Origin: Candidatus Mediterraneibacter stercoripullorum | GTDB taxonomy: Bacteria > Bacillota > Clostridia > Lachnospirales > Lachnospiraceae | Reading direction: 5' to 3' | DNA: 64,000 bases | Assembly: GCA_019115765.1 (NCBI GenBank) | Contig: DXCZ01000012.1 | Span: 1-64,000, forward strand | Shown here: positions 40,488 through 50,600 of the stretch, piece after piece | Position numbering within the stretch: position 1 is the first letter of the stretch | Layout: every line of letters starts with the position of its first letter | The notes under the pieces: model-generated | What the model saw: only the letters and a program-made list of their open reading frames with translations | Told to the model about the DNA's origin: nothing | Databases searched by the model: none | Program-made: the position numbers and the translations under genes

Positions 40488-42248
40488 TCAGAACTCGTCC
40501 AGGAACTGACGGATCCCTTCCTCGTCTACCTCAGACACACGTCCTTCCCCGATCTTGTACACCCGGCTGCACATGGAGAAGACACTGGGACGGTGAGCCG
40601 CCACGATCACTGTACGGTGGGGCTCTTTCTTAATGATCCTCCGAAGGACCCGTCTCTCTGTCGCCACATCCAGCGCACTGGTGGCCTCATCCAGGATCAT
40701 CACCGGGGCATCCGCCAGCAGGGCCCGGGCGATGGACAGTCTCTGCTTCTGTCCTTCGGAGAAACGGGTACCTCTCTCCCGCACCTCCGTATCGATGCCG
40801 TGATCCAGCTTCTCCACGAACTCCCAGGCACATGCAGCCTCAAGGGCTGACCGGATCTCCTCATCTGTGGCGTCCGGCTTCACCATGCGCATATTGTCGG
40901 CAATCGTACCGGAAAACATAGTATTCCCCTGGGGAATATAATTGAACATACACCGGGTAGCCGAAGAGGCCGGAAGCTCCATCCCGCCGGGGTTCCCTAT
41001 GGTGATCTCCCCTTTCTGGGGATGATATAGCCCCAGTATCAGATTCAGCGTAGTCGTCTTCCCCTGTCCGGAAGGACCGATGAGAGCAACGATCTCTCCC
41101 GGCTCCGCCCGGAAGTCTGCATCCCGGTAGATCCACTTCTCTTCCTCGTAGGCGAAGTCTACCGAGTCCATATGTACATAGACACCTTCCTCTTTCCCAC
41201 GGCGCTTGATCTCCTCCGCCTCCTCCTGATTCTCCATGGAATCTCTCGGGAGCCCGGTGATCTCCATGATCCGCTCCGCACTGATGCCGGCCCGGATAAC
41301 CTGGGGCATCAGGTTCAGGATACTGCTGAATGATCCCCGGAGCGATCCTGCCATGGATACAAACATGGTCATGGTTCCATAGCTGATCTGCCCCTGCCAG
41401 AGGCGGAAAGCGGCAAATCCATAACAGGCATAGCCCACCGCCTGTCCCACAAGAGAGGTGGCGATGGTCATGGTCTGCTGGAACTTATTCTGCTTCAGCG
41501 CAATATCCACCGTCTCCTGCTGGATCCGGTGGAACTTCTCCGTCACCCGGTCCAGCATTCCGAAAGCCTTGATAAACTGCAGATTCTGGAAGGTCTCCTG
41601 ATCGAATACAGTCCGGTCGCTGGCTACATTCTGATTGTCCCGCTGGAAGTCCCGCATCCGCTTCGCCGAGTACCGGGAAGTCAGGAAAGAAATGGGCGCA
41701 CCCATCAAGGCGATCAGAGCCATCCACGGATCATTCTGCATGACGACAACAAAAGCCCCGCCGAAGCTGATCAGCGTAGTCACCACGTTGGGCAGAAAGG
41801 TAAGGATCGTATTCGCTACCATTCCCGCGTCTCCGTTCACCCGGTAGAGCAGATCTCCGGAGCGGTACTTCGCCAGAGACTCCCAGTTTGTCCGCAGCAC
41901 CTGTTCATAAATATCCGCCCGGATCTCATTGGTCACCTTCAGCCGTACCTTCAGAGACAGCCTGGACTTCACTGCATTGATAAAGATCTGCGCCACTCCA
42001 ACGCCGACATACGTGGCAGCCACCCCAATGATCTCCAGAGAATTCACCCCGGTCACTGCGTCCACCAGATCCCGGCTCACCATGGACGTCCCCAGTGCAA
42101 GAACCGATCCCGACGCTCCAAGCAGAACATATACGCCGATCTGCAGCCAGTATTTCCGCACATAGGCGTACATCCAGAGCAGCTCCGCGATCAGCTGCTT
42201 CAGCCTTCCCTCTTTGATCCTGCGGATGATCCGCCTGATATCGCTCAT
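40488..42248 (-). CDS. ABC transporter, fused permease/ATPase
   Basis: 586 aa; TM domain plus GPSGQGKTTTLNLILGLY, FSEGQKQRLSIARALLADAPVMILDEATSALD. Confidence 0.9.
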   Translation of the reverse strand: MSDIRRIIRRIKEGRLKQLIAELLWMYAYVRKYWLQIGVYVLLGASGSVLALGTSMVSRDLVDAVTGVNSLEIIGVAATYVGVGVAQIFINAVKSRLSLKVRLKVTNEIRADIYEQVLRTNWESLAKYRSGDLLYRVNGDAGMVANTILTFLPNVVTTLISFGGAFVVVMQNDPWMALIALMGAPISFLTSRYSAKRMRDFQRDNQNVASDRTVFDQETFQNLQFIKAFGMLDRVTEKFHRIQQETVDIALKQNKFQQTMTIATSLVGQAVGYACYGFAAFRLWQGQISYGTMTMFVSMAGSLRGSFSSILNLMPQVIRAGISAERIMEITGLPRDSMENQEEAEEIKRRGKEEGVYVHMDSVDFAYEEEKWIYRDADFRAEPGEIVALIGPSGQGKTTTLNLILGLYHPQKGEITIGNPGGMELPASSATRCMFNYIPQGNTMFSGTIADNMRMVKPDATDEEIRSALEAACAWEFVEKLDHGIDTEVRERGTRFSEGQKQRLSIARALLADAPVMILDEATSALDVATERRVLRRIIKKEPHRTVIVAAHRPSVFSMCSRVYKIGEGRVSEVDEEGIRQFLDEF

Positions 42249-42284
42249 AGAACCTGTTGCGCTCCTTTACTTACACAATAAAAT

Positions 42285-42516
42285 GATGTTGGGGGCAAAA
42301 GCCCCCAACTATGATGCCTACGGATTGTTCCGTGCTTCGCACTTCCACGTCTACACTCCGTTTCGGTCGGTGCTAAACGCGCGTCACTGGCGCGCAGCAC
42401 CCCAATATTCGCATATCGTGGGATATACATCCCACTTTTATGCTCATATCGGGGCGGGTCCCAAGGCCTTTCACCCACTTATGAGCAAGCTCATGTTGGC
42501 TCAGACCTTGGGACCC
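42285..42516. repeat. structured intergenic element of several hairpins; candidate interspersed repeat or ncRNA
   Basis: Hairpins GTTGGGGGCaaaaGCCCCCAAC (42288-42309), GGTGCT/AGCACC (42369-42401), GTGGGATatacATCCCAC (42418-42435), GGGTCCCAAGG/CCTTGGGACCC (42456-42515). Confidence 0.6.
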
Positions 42517-42526
42517 TTGCATCATA

Positions 42527-42590
42527 AAATCTCATTCCCACATCCCGCCGACATTCCTCACGGTATATGGGAATGAGATTTCCCTTTTTT
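42527..42590. terminator. bidirectional-looking terminator
   Basis: AAATCTCATTCCCA...TGGGAATGAGATTT followed by ccctttttttc. Confidence 0.75.
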
Positions 42591-43379
42591 TCATTTGAAT
42601 ACTGTTTCTTCTACCAGCCGCACGGCGTCCTCGTCCGGACGGCAGGACAGTTCGTAGACCGGAATCTTCGACAGGAGATGATCCAGAGTTTCCAGGCAGA
42701 GTTCCATACCGTTCTCCAGCCATCGCGGATAAAACACACTGTTGGACACCTCAGATACTTTCTCGAATCCTGTCAGCTCCCGGATCGAATTCTCCGGTGC
42801 CTGCTTCAGCACGATCATGGCGTGGACAGGGACACTGGTGTTCTCACAGTAGGGTGAGGAACCATGCCATGGAGTGCCCCAGCCAAGGAAGGCGTCTTCC
42901 GTTTCCTGGACAAAGACGATATCTCCATTGATGATCAACGCGTCACGGTACTTGTTCCAGAGCTCGGCTTGGGTGGTCTTGCCGATGCCCGATGGGCCAA
43001 GGAACATCAGACCACGGTCGTTGGTGGAGATAAGGGAGCTGTGGAGCTGGATCATGTGGCGCTGAACAGCGTGGGTGTAAAAAAATTGGAGTAAAAACAT
43101 ATCGAAACAAACCATTCCATCACCCAATTTAATAGTCCCTTTTTTCCAATCTTTTGAGACAAACATATAATTATATCCAACTTTAGCCACATAATGAATA
43201 CTATCTTTAAAATTGAAGCATTCTATTCCATGATACACTGCATTTTCCCGAAGAAGATTAATTTGACAATAAATTTCATTTTGATTACTTTCTTCAATTT
43301 GAAATTTTAGAAAACTATCCCGCTTTTTTATATCTATATTTAAAATTTCTATTATTAAATCTGTTACTCTAATAATCAT
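42591..43379 (-). CDS. HPr kinase-like P-loop protein associated with a radical SAM/PqqD cassette
   Basis: 262 aa; FLGPSGIGKTTQAELW P-loop; C-terminal HprK-like region; context. Confidence 0.75.
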   Translation of the reverse strand: MIIRVTDLIIEILNIDIKKRDSFLKFQIEESNQNEIYCQINLLRENAVYHGIECFNFKDSIHYVAKVGYNYMFVSKDWKKGTIKLGDGMVCFDMFLLQFFYTHAVQRHMIQLHSSLISTNDRGLMFLGPSGIGKTTQAELWNKYRDALIINGDIVFVQETEDAFLGWGTPWHGSSPYCENTSVPVHAMIVLKQAPENSIRELTGFEKVSEVSNSVFYPRWLENGMELCLETLDHLLSKIPVYELSCRPDEDAVRLVEETVFK

Positions 43380-43388
43380 TTATTAATG

Positions 43389-43712
43389 TTAAATTATAAG
43401 TTCCCAACATTCTTCATTAATTGTCTGTCTAACAAAATAACTCCGATCTGCATTGTCATTCTTTCCCCATGCTTCAAAATAATAATTTAAATTGTTATGT
43501 TTTTCTGCATATTCTTCAATATCACTTGGCTGAACATTAAAAAACGGACTATTAACATCACCCGTATACCAACCATGACCAGTAATTCCACCTGGGCTAA
43601 CCCAATTTACTCTTGCGCCGCTTTCATAATATCCAGAAGTAGAACCACCTTCAGCCATTGGCATAACTGAATTTGCTTCTATTTTAACGTAATTACTACC
43701 TTGCTCGTTCAT
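43389..43712 (-). CDS. small ORF, candidate radical SAM substrate/precursor
   Basis: MNEQGSNYVKIEANSVMPMAEGG...; SD aaaggtgag overlaps the stop of the rSAM gene (ORF track extends to a GTG at 43724); sits between rSAM and HprK-like genes. Confidence 0.55.
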   Translation of the reverse strand: MNEQGSNYVKIEANSVMPMAEGGSTSGYYESGARVNWVSPGGITGHGWYTGDVNSPFFNVQPSDIEEYAEKHNNLNYYFEAWGKNDNADRSYFVRQTINEECWELII

Positions 43713-43716
43713 ATTT

Positions 43717-44784
43717 TCACTCACCTTTCACTTCATCATAAATCTTCTTAACCCTGCCGCAATACTCCTCCGTCACCCGATGCGGACTCCCGCACTCGGC
43801 AGCCAGAGTCCCGGCACACTTGAAGCACACTTTCTGTGCCTCGCATGTCCTGCATTCCTCAGGCCATTCCAGAGCTTCCTCATATCGGACCAGCTCCTCC
43901 CAGGCCTTCTGAAATGGCATGTCTCTCACCGGGATATTCGGTTCATTCATAAAGCTGCAGAACCTCATATCACCGTTCCACACCACCCAGTATCCCAGGC
44001 GGTAGTCCTTGCAATAGGTACAGGGTTTTCTGTTTATATCAACCGGGGCTTTTTCCAGCCTCCGTTTGATCTCTTCTCTTTTCTGTTCTTCCAGTTTCTC
44101 CTCCACACGAACCTGCCGGGCCTCACTCTCGACTCCTCTGCAGGAGTCTTTGATCCCTCCGGTTGCCATCCATGGGAGTCTGTGGATGTATGCGTAGAAT
44201 GCCATCCTCTTTATATCATCTTCATTCTGCCGGATCACAGTACTGATCAGCTGGACCGGGATTTTCATTTCGCACAGGGCACGGATCCCGGCGTCTGCAT
44301 CGGTAAATCCATTCTTCATCCGGCATACTTTTTCATACACTTCATCGCTGGATCCATAGAGGGTGATCTTCGCCCCTCTTGGCGGATACTTCGCCAGCAG
44401 ATCTGCCATTTCCCCTTTGATAAGGGATGCGTTTGTCTGCAGGGTGATGAAGAATCCCATGGAGCACAGTTCCTTCCAGATTGTCTCGAACTCCGGATGC
44501 ATCAGCGGCTCTCCGCCGGTAACGCACAGCCAGGTAGTTCCGGCTTCTTTCGCTTCTTCTGCGATCCGGATCCACTCTTTCGCCGTCAGTTCTCTTCCGT
44601 ATTTCGGGATCTGATCCGGCTTCAGATGGACATAACACATCCGGCAATTGAAGTTACACCGCGGGGTAAGCTCAAAAGTTCCGGATATAGGGATCGCATC
44701 TGCGAATGCCTTTTCCCAGACAGATTTATAAAAGGGATCCAGCCATTCCATTCTCCGGCATGCCGGTTCAAATTCCGTACTCAT
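43717..44784 (-). CDS. radical SAM/SPASM peptide-modifying enzyme
   Basis: CNFNCRMC (CxxxCxxC), CVTGGEPLMHPEF; C-terminal cysteines CTYC...CSFM...CRTCEAQKVCFKCAG...C. Confidence 0.88.
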   Translation of the reverse strand: MSTEFEPACRRMEWLDPFYKSVWEKAFADAIPISGTFELTPRCNFNCRMCYVHLKPDQIPKYGRELTAKEWIRIAEEAKEAGTTWLCVTGGEPLMHPEFETIWKELCSMGFFITLQTNASLIKGEMADLLAKYPPRGAKITLYGSSDEVYEKVCRMKNGFTDADAGIRALCEMKIPVQLISTVIRQNEDDIKRMAFYAYIHRLPWMATGGIKDSCRGVESEARQVRVEEKLEEQKREEIKRRLEKAPVDINRKPCTYCKDYRLGYWVVWNGDMRFCSFMNEPNIPVRDMPFQKAWEELVRYEEALEWPEECRTCEAQKVCFKCAGTLAAECGSPHRVTEEYCGRVKKIYDEVKGE

Positions 44785-45113
44785 GATTCATCCTTCTTGG
44801 GCATCCGGACAAATACCCTGCCTCGCTTGATTCCATCATCCATGATGTTGTTATCCGACAGTATTTTCAGGAATTTCTCCACATCTTCCGCCGCCTTTTC
44901 TTCTGTTACACCAGTGTAGTGCTCCATGATCCTCTGCACCAGATCTTCTTTCTCGAACTCATGGTCCTTCATGTAGTCCCAGAGGTAGGCTGCTGAGGAA
45001 GAGATGTAAACAATGCTGGTCACTTCCTGCACCCGCTTCCCGGTCGGCACGATCACGTACTGTCCGGCAACCTCCCGCAGGATCAGGCCGTCTTTCAGTT
45101 TCATACGCATCAT
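44781..45113 (-). CDS. PqqD-family peptide chaperone (RRE-like)
   Basis: 110 aa; LKDGLILREVAGQYVIVPTG...SSSAAYLWDYMKDHEFEKEDLVQRIMEHYTG; 4-nt overlap with rSAM gene. Confidence 0.85.
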   Translation of the reverse strand: MMRMKLKDGLILREVAGQYVIVPTGKRVQEVTSIVYISSSAAYLWDYMKDHEFEKEDLVQRIMEHYTGVTEEKAAEDVEKFLKILSDNNIMDDGIKRGRVFVRMPKKDES

Positions 45114-45124
45114 CCCCTTTCCAG

Positions 45125-46582
45125 CTATACTGCTGCTGTTTTGTCAGGTATATTCAATACTATCCGAAGGATAAATGTCTCTCCTTCTGTCCGGTATTCC
45201 AGACTGCCGTCGTATTTCTTGGCGACCGCTCTCATACTGGCGATCCCATCCCCGCCCGCGCGGTCCCGCCTTACAGGGCCGGCTGTGCCGCCGTTTTCGG
45301 CTCCCGGACTCTTCCTGAACTTCTTTTTCATGCCCTCTTCCCCCTCCGGGGCCATACAGTTCTCTATTTTAATAAGGAAGGACTGCTTCACCTGTCTGAG
45401 CATGATCCGGATAAACGGCTGGTCCGCTCCCGAGTCCTCACATGCCTCAACGGCATTCTCCATGGCATTTCCAAGGAGAACTGTCATATCTGTTATATCG
45501 AAAGGATAGTATTCTTTGATACTGATGTCTGTTTCCACCCGGATTCCTTTCTTCTCCGCAAGAGAGAAGTAATATCCCAGGATCACATTGAACATTGGAT
45601 TGCCGCAGATATCTCTGTCGGCAATCTCTTCCCATTCTTTCAGATACCTTTTCAGGTAATCCTCAAGACGGTCATACTGTTTTCTGTCTGCCAGCGAAGC
45701 CATTGTCCTGAAATGATGTCTCATATTGTGGTACATCCTCCGGTCTTCGCCGAGCCGGTCACTGAATGACTGATATTGTTGACTTTCCGCAGCAGCCAGC
45801 ATGGCGCTGGTCCGCTCCAGTTCTTCTATCTGCTTTTCTGCTGTCTGCAGCCCGCGCAGATAGAAGTGATATGCGAATATATCCATCAGGATCATGCTGG
45901 CCATCCAGATCAGGATACACAGCTCGCCTGCTCCGTCTTTCAGGAAATAATACAGCTTCTGTTCTGCGCTCAGAGAACATATGTATAATATAAGAAGCAG
46001 AACAGAGATTATAGTGACCATGCAAAGCTTCTTCCGGTTGGATGTATGCATATGTTCAGATCTGTGCTGCTTCATCAGTCTGTATATAAATGGATAAGTA
46101 ATAGCAGTTATGATAACGTATATAATAATGCTGACCGTGGACCACGGCCTGAACCCGCTGCCATAGACCCGGATCTCGAGGAGTTTTTCCACGGTCTCGG
46201 TCACTGCATACAGGAACGTTCCATAATGCAGTACGATCAGCCAGGTCAGAAGCCTGGTTCCGGCTTCCTTTTTCACCGCCAGGAAATAGGCAGCCGTCTC
46301 AATACTGAACATGCACAATAAAATGAGATTGCCCCATAACCAGCAAGCCGCCGCATCTTCTCCTGCCTGACAGCTTCCTTCATACAAGATTACTGCCTCT
46401 GCTGTTCCTGCCAGGATTATTCCTGCGGCCATCACCGGTACTAATATCCTTCTGAACACTCTCATCTGCCTTATGCCATAAGGTACAAAAAGCAAGAAAA
46501 CAATCGGAAGAGCCTGTATCAGGATTCCGCAAAACTGTATGCAGACATATATCTGTCTGCTGTCTGTCCCCGCCACGCACAC
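45125..46582 (-). CDS. GHKL-type sensor histidine kinase (AgrC-like)
   Basis: 485 aa; multiple TM helices; DRRMYHNMRHHFRTMASL; LLGNAMENAVEACE. Confidence 0.85.
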   Translation of the reverse strand: MCVAGTDSRQIYVCIQFCGILIQALPIVFLLFVPYGIRQMRVFRRILVPVMAAGIILAGTAEAVILYEGSCQAGEDAAACWLWGNLILLCMFSIETAAYFLAVKKEAGTRLLTWLIVLHYGTFLYAVTETVEKLLEIRVYGSGFRPWSTVSIIIYVIITAITYPFIYRLMKQHRSEHMHTSNRKKLCMVTIISVLLLILYICSLSAEQKLYYFLKDGAGELCILIWMASMILMDIFAYHFYLRGLQTAEKQIEELERTSAMLAAAESQQYQSFSDRLGEDRRMYHNMRHHFRTMASLADRKQYDRLEDYLKRYLKEWEEIADRDICGNPMFNVILGYYFSLAEKKGIRVETDISIKEYYPFDITDMTVLLGNAMENAVEACEDSGADQPFIRIMLRQVKQSFLIKIENCMAPEGEEGMKKKFRKSPGAENGGTAGPVRRDRAGGDGIASMRAVAKKYDGSLEYRTEGETFILRIVLNIPDKTAAV

Positions 46583-46584
46583 CT

Positions 46585-47295
46585 CTATGTGATCCGCATT
46601 GCAGCTTCAAACATATAGTCATTATATTTTTTTCTGCTTTCCGCCCTGGTCTTCCGGCTGAGCATAAATGTCACTCCTGCGATCTCACAGGACTGTGTAT
46701 TCATCTTCTCCACTGCCTCCATGTTGACGATAACGCCCCTGTTAATACGAAGGAAACGTTCGTCCAGCTTCTCCATGAATCGCTGAATGCTGTCTCTGAC
46801 AGTGAGGATCGATCCGTTCAGCAGGTGAATATGCAGGTTGTTATGATCACTGTCTATATAGGAAATCCTCTGAAAAGGTATCTCCTCTGTTTCCCGTATG
46901 CCGGTATGGAGCACCGCATTCTTGCGGGCACTCTCTTCAAACCGCCTTCTGATCTCCTCCATATCCTTCTGCTCCCAGGGCTTTACAAGATAGTGGAGAG
47001 CGTTCACCGCGAACAGCTCCGGACCGAAATCCCTGCTGTTGCTCACAAAAACCATTTTCAGTTCCGGGAAATTCTCGTGTATCCATTTACCTGCCTGGAT
47101 CCCGTCTACATTATCCATATAAATATCAAGAAAGATCAGGTCATACCCTGTACCTTTCTGAATGCTGCGGATCACTTCCTGTCCGCTGCCGGCCACATCG
47201 ATCCGGGCCTCCGGCCAAACTGCCTTCACAGACTGTACCAGTTCTCCTCTGTCATACATTTCGTCATCACAGACCATAATTCTCATTTGTTTCAA
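46585..47295 (-). CDS. LytTR family response regulator
   Basis: 236 aa; receiver domain (LIFLDIYMDNVDGI) plus LytTR (ISYIDSDHNNLHIHLLNG...FLRINRGVIVNMEAV). Confidence 0.9.
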   Translation of the reverse strand: MKQMRIMVCDDEMYDRGELVQSVKAVWPEARIDVAGSGQEVIRSIQKGTGYDLIFLDIYMDNVDGIQAGKWIHENFPELKMVFVSNSRDFGPELFAVNALHYLVKPWEQKDMEEIRRRFEESARKNAVLHTGIRETEEIPFQRISYIDSDHNNLHIHLLNGSILTVRDSIQRFMEKLDERFLRINRGVIVNMEAVEKMNTQSCEIAGVTFMLSRKTRAESRKKYNDYMFEAAMRIT

Positions 47296-47520
47296 AGCTC
47301 AATACACCTCATACTCCGGCATGAAAACCAAAGCATATAAATATTATATATTTTCCCTTCGTCCGTTGAATCACCACTTATCCCCATTTTATACCATTTA
47401 TCCCAATTCCCGCATATTATAGAGCATCTTATAATAAAAATACATTTATCAGACATCCGGATGAACGTACACAGCTGGATCAGCGGAAGATCAGGAAGGC
47501 GTATCCCGGGATTTCGGCGC

Positions 47521-47578
47521 AAAAAGCCCCCGCAGGGAACTATGCAGTTCTATCTGCACAATCCCTCACGGGGGCTCT
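47521..47578 (-). terminator. terminator of the 47622-52643 gene
   Basis: AGCCCCCGTGAGGGA...CCCTGCGGGGGCTTTTT on the minus strand. Confidence 0.8.
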
Positions 47579-47621
47579 TCCTATTATGCTGTCTTCTTAT
47601 TATGCTGTCTTCTTACTTATG

Positions 47622-50600
47622 TTATCTTCCTACTCCGCTGGTTCCTTCCGGGCAGATCGCAATACTTAATGTATCCAGAGTCTCTCCATATTTTACGATA
47701 AAGTCCTGTTCAGCCAGCCATTTGTCTGTGTCGGATACATATTCATATCCTTCCGGCAGCTCCCAGTCATCCTTTGTAAATGTATGTTTTTCTCCTTCTG
47801 TTCCTCTGGCGGTCAGTTCCATCTTCCAGGGCTCTCCACCTTCATCAGTAAGAGGAATGCCCCACTCGTCCATCCACCAGATCACAAGTTTTGCCTCAGC
47901 CTGGTCAGCCGGAATCCTTACTTTTACTTCGGCTGTATTATCATCCTTATTGATCAGAGTATCACCGACATTTACAATCTCATATCCCTGCGGAATATTC
48001 TGCAGAATACTTGTGTTGAACTGATAGCTGTCTTCCTCAACAGAGATTGTCTCTATTCCTACCGTCTCACCAGTTGCCTCATCCACATAGCTGACTGTCA
48101 CTTCTTTGTTCTGAACAATGTTTGTGATACGGATATCTACATCATTTCCGTTTCCTGCAAGGTCATAGATATTGACGTTGCGGTCTACGTTATGAGTATA
48201 CTCCTTTGTAAATGTAACATCGTCAACTTTTGTCCAGCCTTCCGGTGTCTGGATCGGTTCATTTGCGCGGATCGTAACGATCACACTTCCGGATGTGATC
48301 TCTGTTGTTGAATATTCAACATCCGCTTCAGGAGCCACTTTATCAATTCCGGTAACAGTAACAACTGCGCTTCCCGTTACTCCCGACAGACTTGTAAGTG
48401 TTACGGTTTCTTCCGTATTCTCACTATATGTCTTCTGGAACTGATTTCTCTTTGCACTTCCCGGTACTCTCTCCCAGCCGTCCGGAACATTACACTCAAC
48501 ATTTGTGGAAATGATCACAGTCACATCCTCATTCGTAGGCTGACCGTCATTCGAGTAAGCAACCTCTGCTGTCGGAGCAATATTTTCAATTCTCTTAACT
48601 TCGAAGCTTGCTTTCTCGGATACATTTCCTGCAATATCTGTTACCGTTATGCTGTCCTTTTTGGCCTCTGTATAAACTTTGGCCCACTGAGTTCCATCAG
48701 ATCCTTCTACTTCTGTCCAGCCTTCGCCCGGGCACTGTACCGCCTCATCAGCAGTAATCGTAACCGTCTTGGATGTACTCATCTGACTGTTCTCAGGACT
48801 GATCGCAACATCCGTGATAACCGGAGCAACCTTGTCAATTCCTGTAACATTGATCTCAAACTCTGCGGATACTCCGGACAGGCTTACAAATGTAACTGTC
48901 TCTGTTGTATTCTCGCTGTATGTCTTCTGGAACTCGTTCCTCTTAGCACTTCCCGGTACCCTTTCCCATCCGTCCGGTGTCTGGCACTCTACATTTGTCT
49001 TAACCGTTACAACTACATCCTGGTTCGTCGGCTGTCCGTTGTTGGAATAGGTAATCTCTGCTTCCGGCTTCACATTCTCGACCCGCTTCACTTCTAATTT
49101 ATAAGCGTCGGATTCATTTCCTGCGATATCCGTAAACTTGATCTCGCCCTTGAAGTTCTCTGTGAACTCCTTCTGCCACTGGGTTCCGTTGGAGCCCTCG
49201 ACTTCTGTCCATCCTTCCAGTGCCTGGATCGGCTCTGAGATTGTAAATGTAACCGTCTTGGATGTGCTCATCTGTCCATTGTCCGGTGTGATGACAAACT
49301 CACCGACAAGCTCCGGCTTCGTCTGATCCACATAGAATGTATATGTAGTGGAATTGCCCGCCTTGTCATATACAGTCAGTGTATTCTTGCCTTCCTCGCC
49401 GTTGCCTTCCTTCAGATAAGACTTGATATTCTGGTAATTGCCATCGCCCCATGTTCCTGTGATGCCTGTCGGCTTCTCCTTGCCATTCAGCACGTAATAG
49501 TCGAGCGCTGTGTCATCATGGAACTTCAGGCTGATGTTAATGTTGTACGGCTTCTCCTGGTCAATATTCTGAAGTTTTCCGCCTGTGGAGATCTGAGCGG
49601 TAGGAGCTGTCGTGTCCTTCACCTCTTCTTCCCACTGAGCGTATACTGTCATATTGCCGTCCAGTGTATCGCCCACGTTCAGCGCTTCACCGGAACCGTC
49701 CTCGCTTGTATTCCATCCTGCCAGCACGAAACCATCCTTTGTAAATGCCGGCATCTGCGCCTCTGTAATGGCTGTGTCGTTTGCCACATATGCATAAGCA
49801 GTCTGTCCCGCATTTGTTCCGTGGAATGTAACCATGCTGTAAGACGGATCTTCTACGTAAAGTCCTGCCCACTGGACATCTCCTTCGGATGTAAAGTACT
49901 TGTTGAAATCTGTCTCGCCAAGGTATGCAGACAGGCTTCCTTCCGGAACAGTAACCGTTCCTTCCCCTTTAACAATCTTGCCCTCAGTTGCCGGAGGAGT
50001 TTCCTTCTCTATAATGAGATGGAAATCGTTCATCGTTCCGTTATACGGAGTAGCGAATCCACATTCATCCAGACTTACAATGCTTGCAGGCAGCGTCACT
50101 TCTTCCAGGCTGTCTGTCCAGTAAAATGCCTTGGAACCGATTGTCTCAACCTTTGGCATATCAACGCTTTCAAGCGCTGTACATCGCTGGAATGCCTGGC
50201 TGTTAATAACCGTCACATCCGGTATAGAGATTGACACAATTCCGGAATTCTGGAATGCACTCTCTCCAATCTCGGTAAATCCGCCAAGTTCTACATTCTC
50301 AAGATATCTTATACCTTCAAATGCATCATCCGGCAGTACCGTAGAGCCATTCTCATAGGTCAGCCCGTCTGTCAGATTCAGTGTCAGTGCTTCAAGATCT
50401 TCACACTCTTCTTTGATATATGTAAGATCCTCCTTTGTAACATTACCGGATACGAACTTGATAGACGTCACATCCCCTGCATCGATTCCAGATGCCGTGA
50501 TAGCTTCTTCCAGCGTTTCGCCGCCAACAGACTGGCCGTTAATTTCCGCGGTCACATTAACAACCGCTTCTTCGAATACCGGATAAACTTTGATATTGTC

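Noticed and set aside
43780-44919. 379-aa plus-strand ORF
   Set aside because: Antisense to the radical SAM gene; low-complexity shadow translation.
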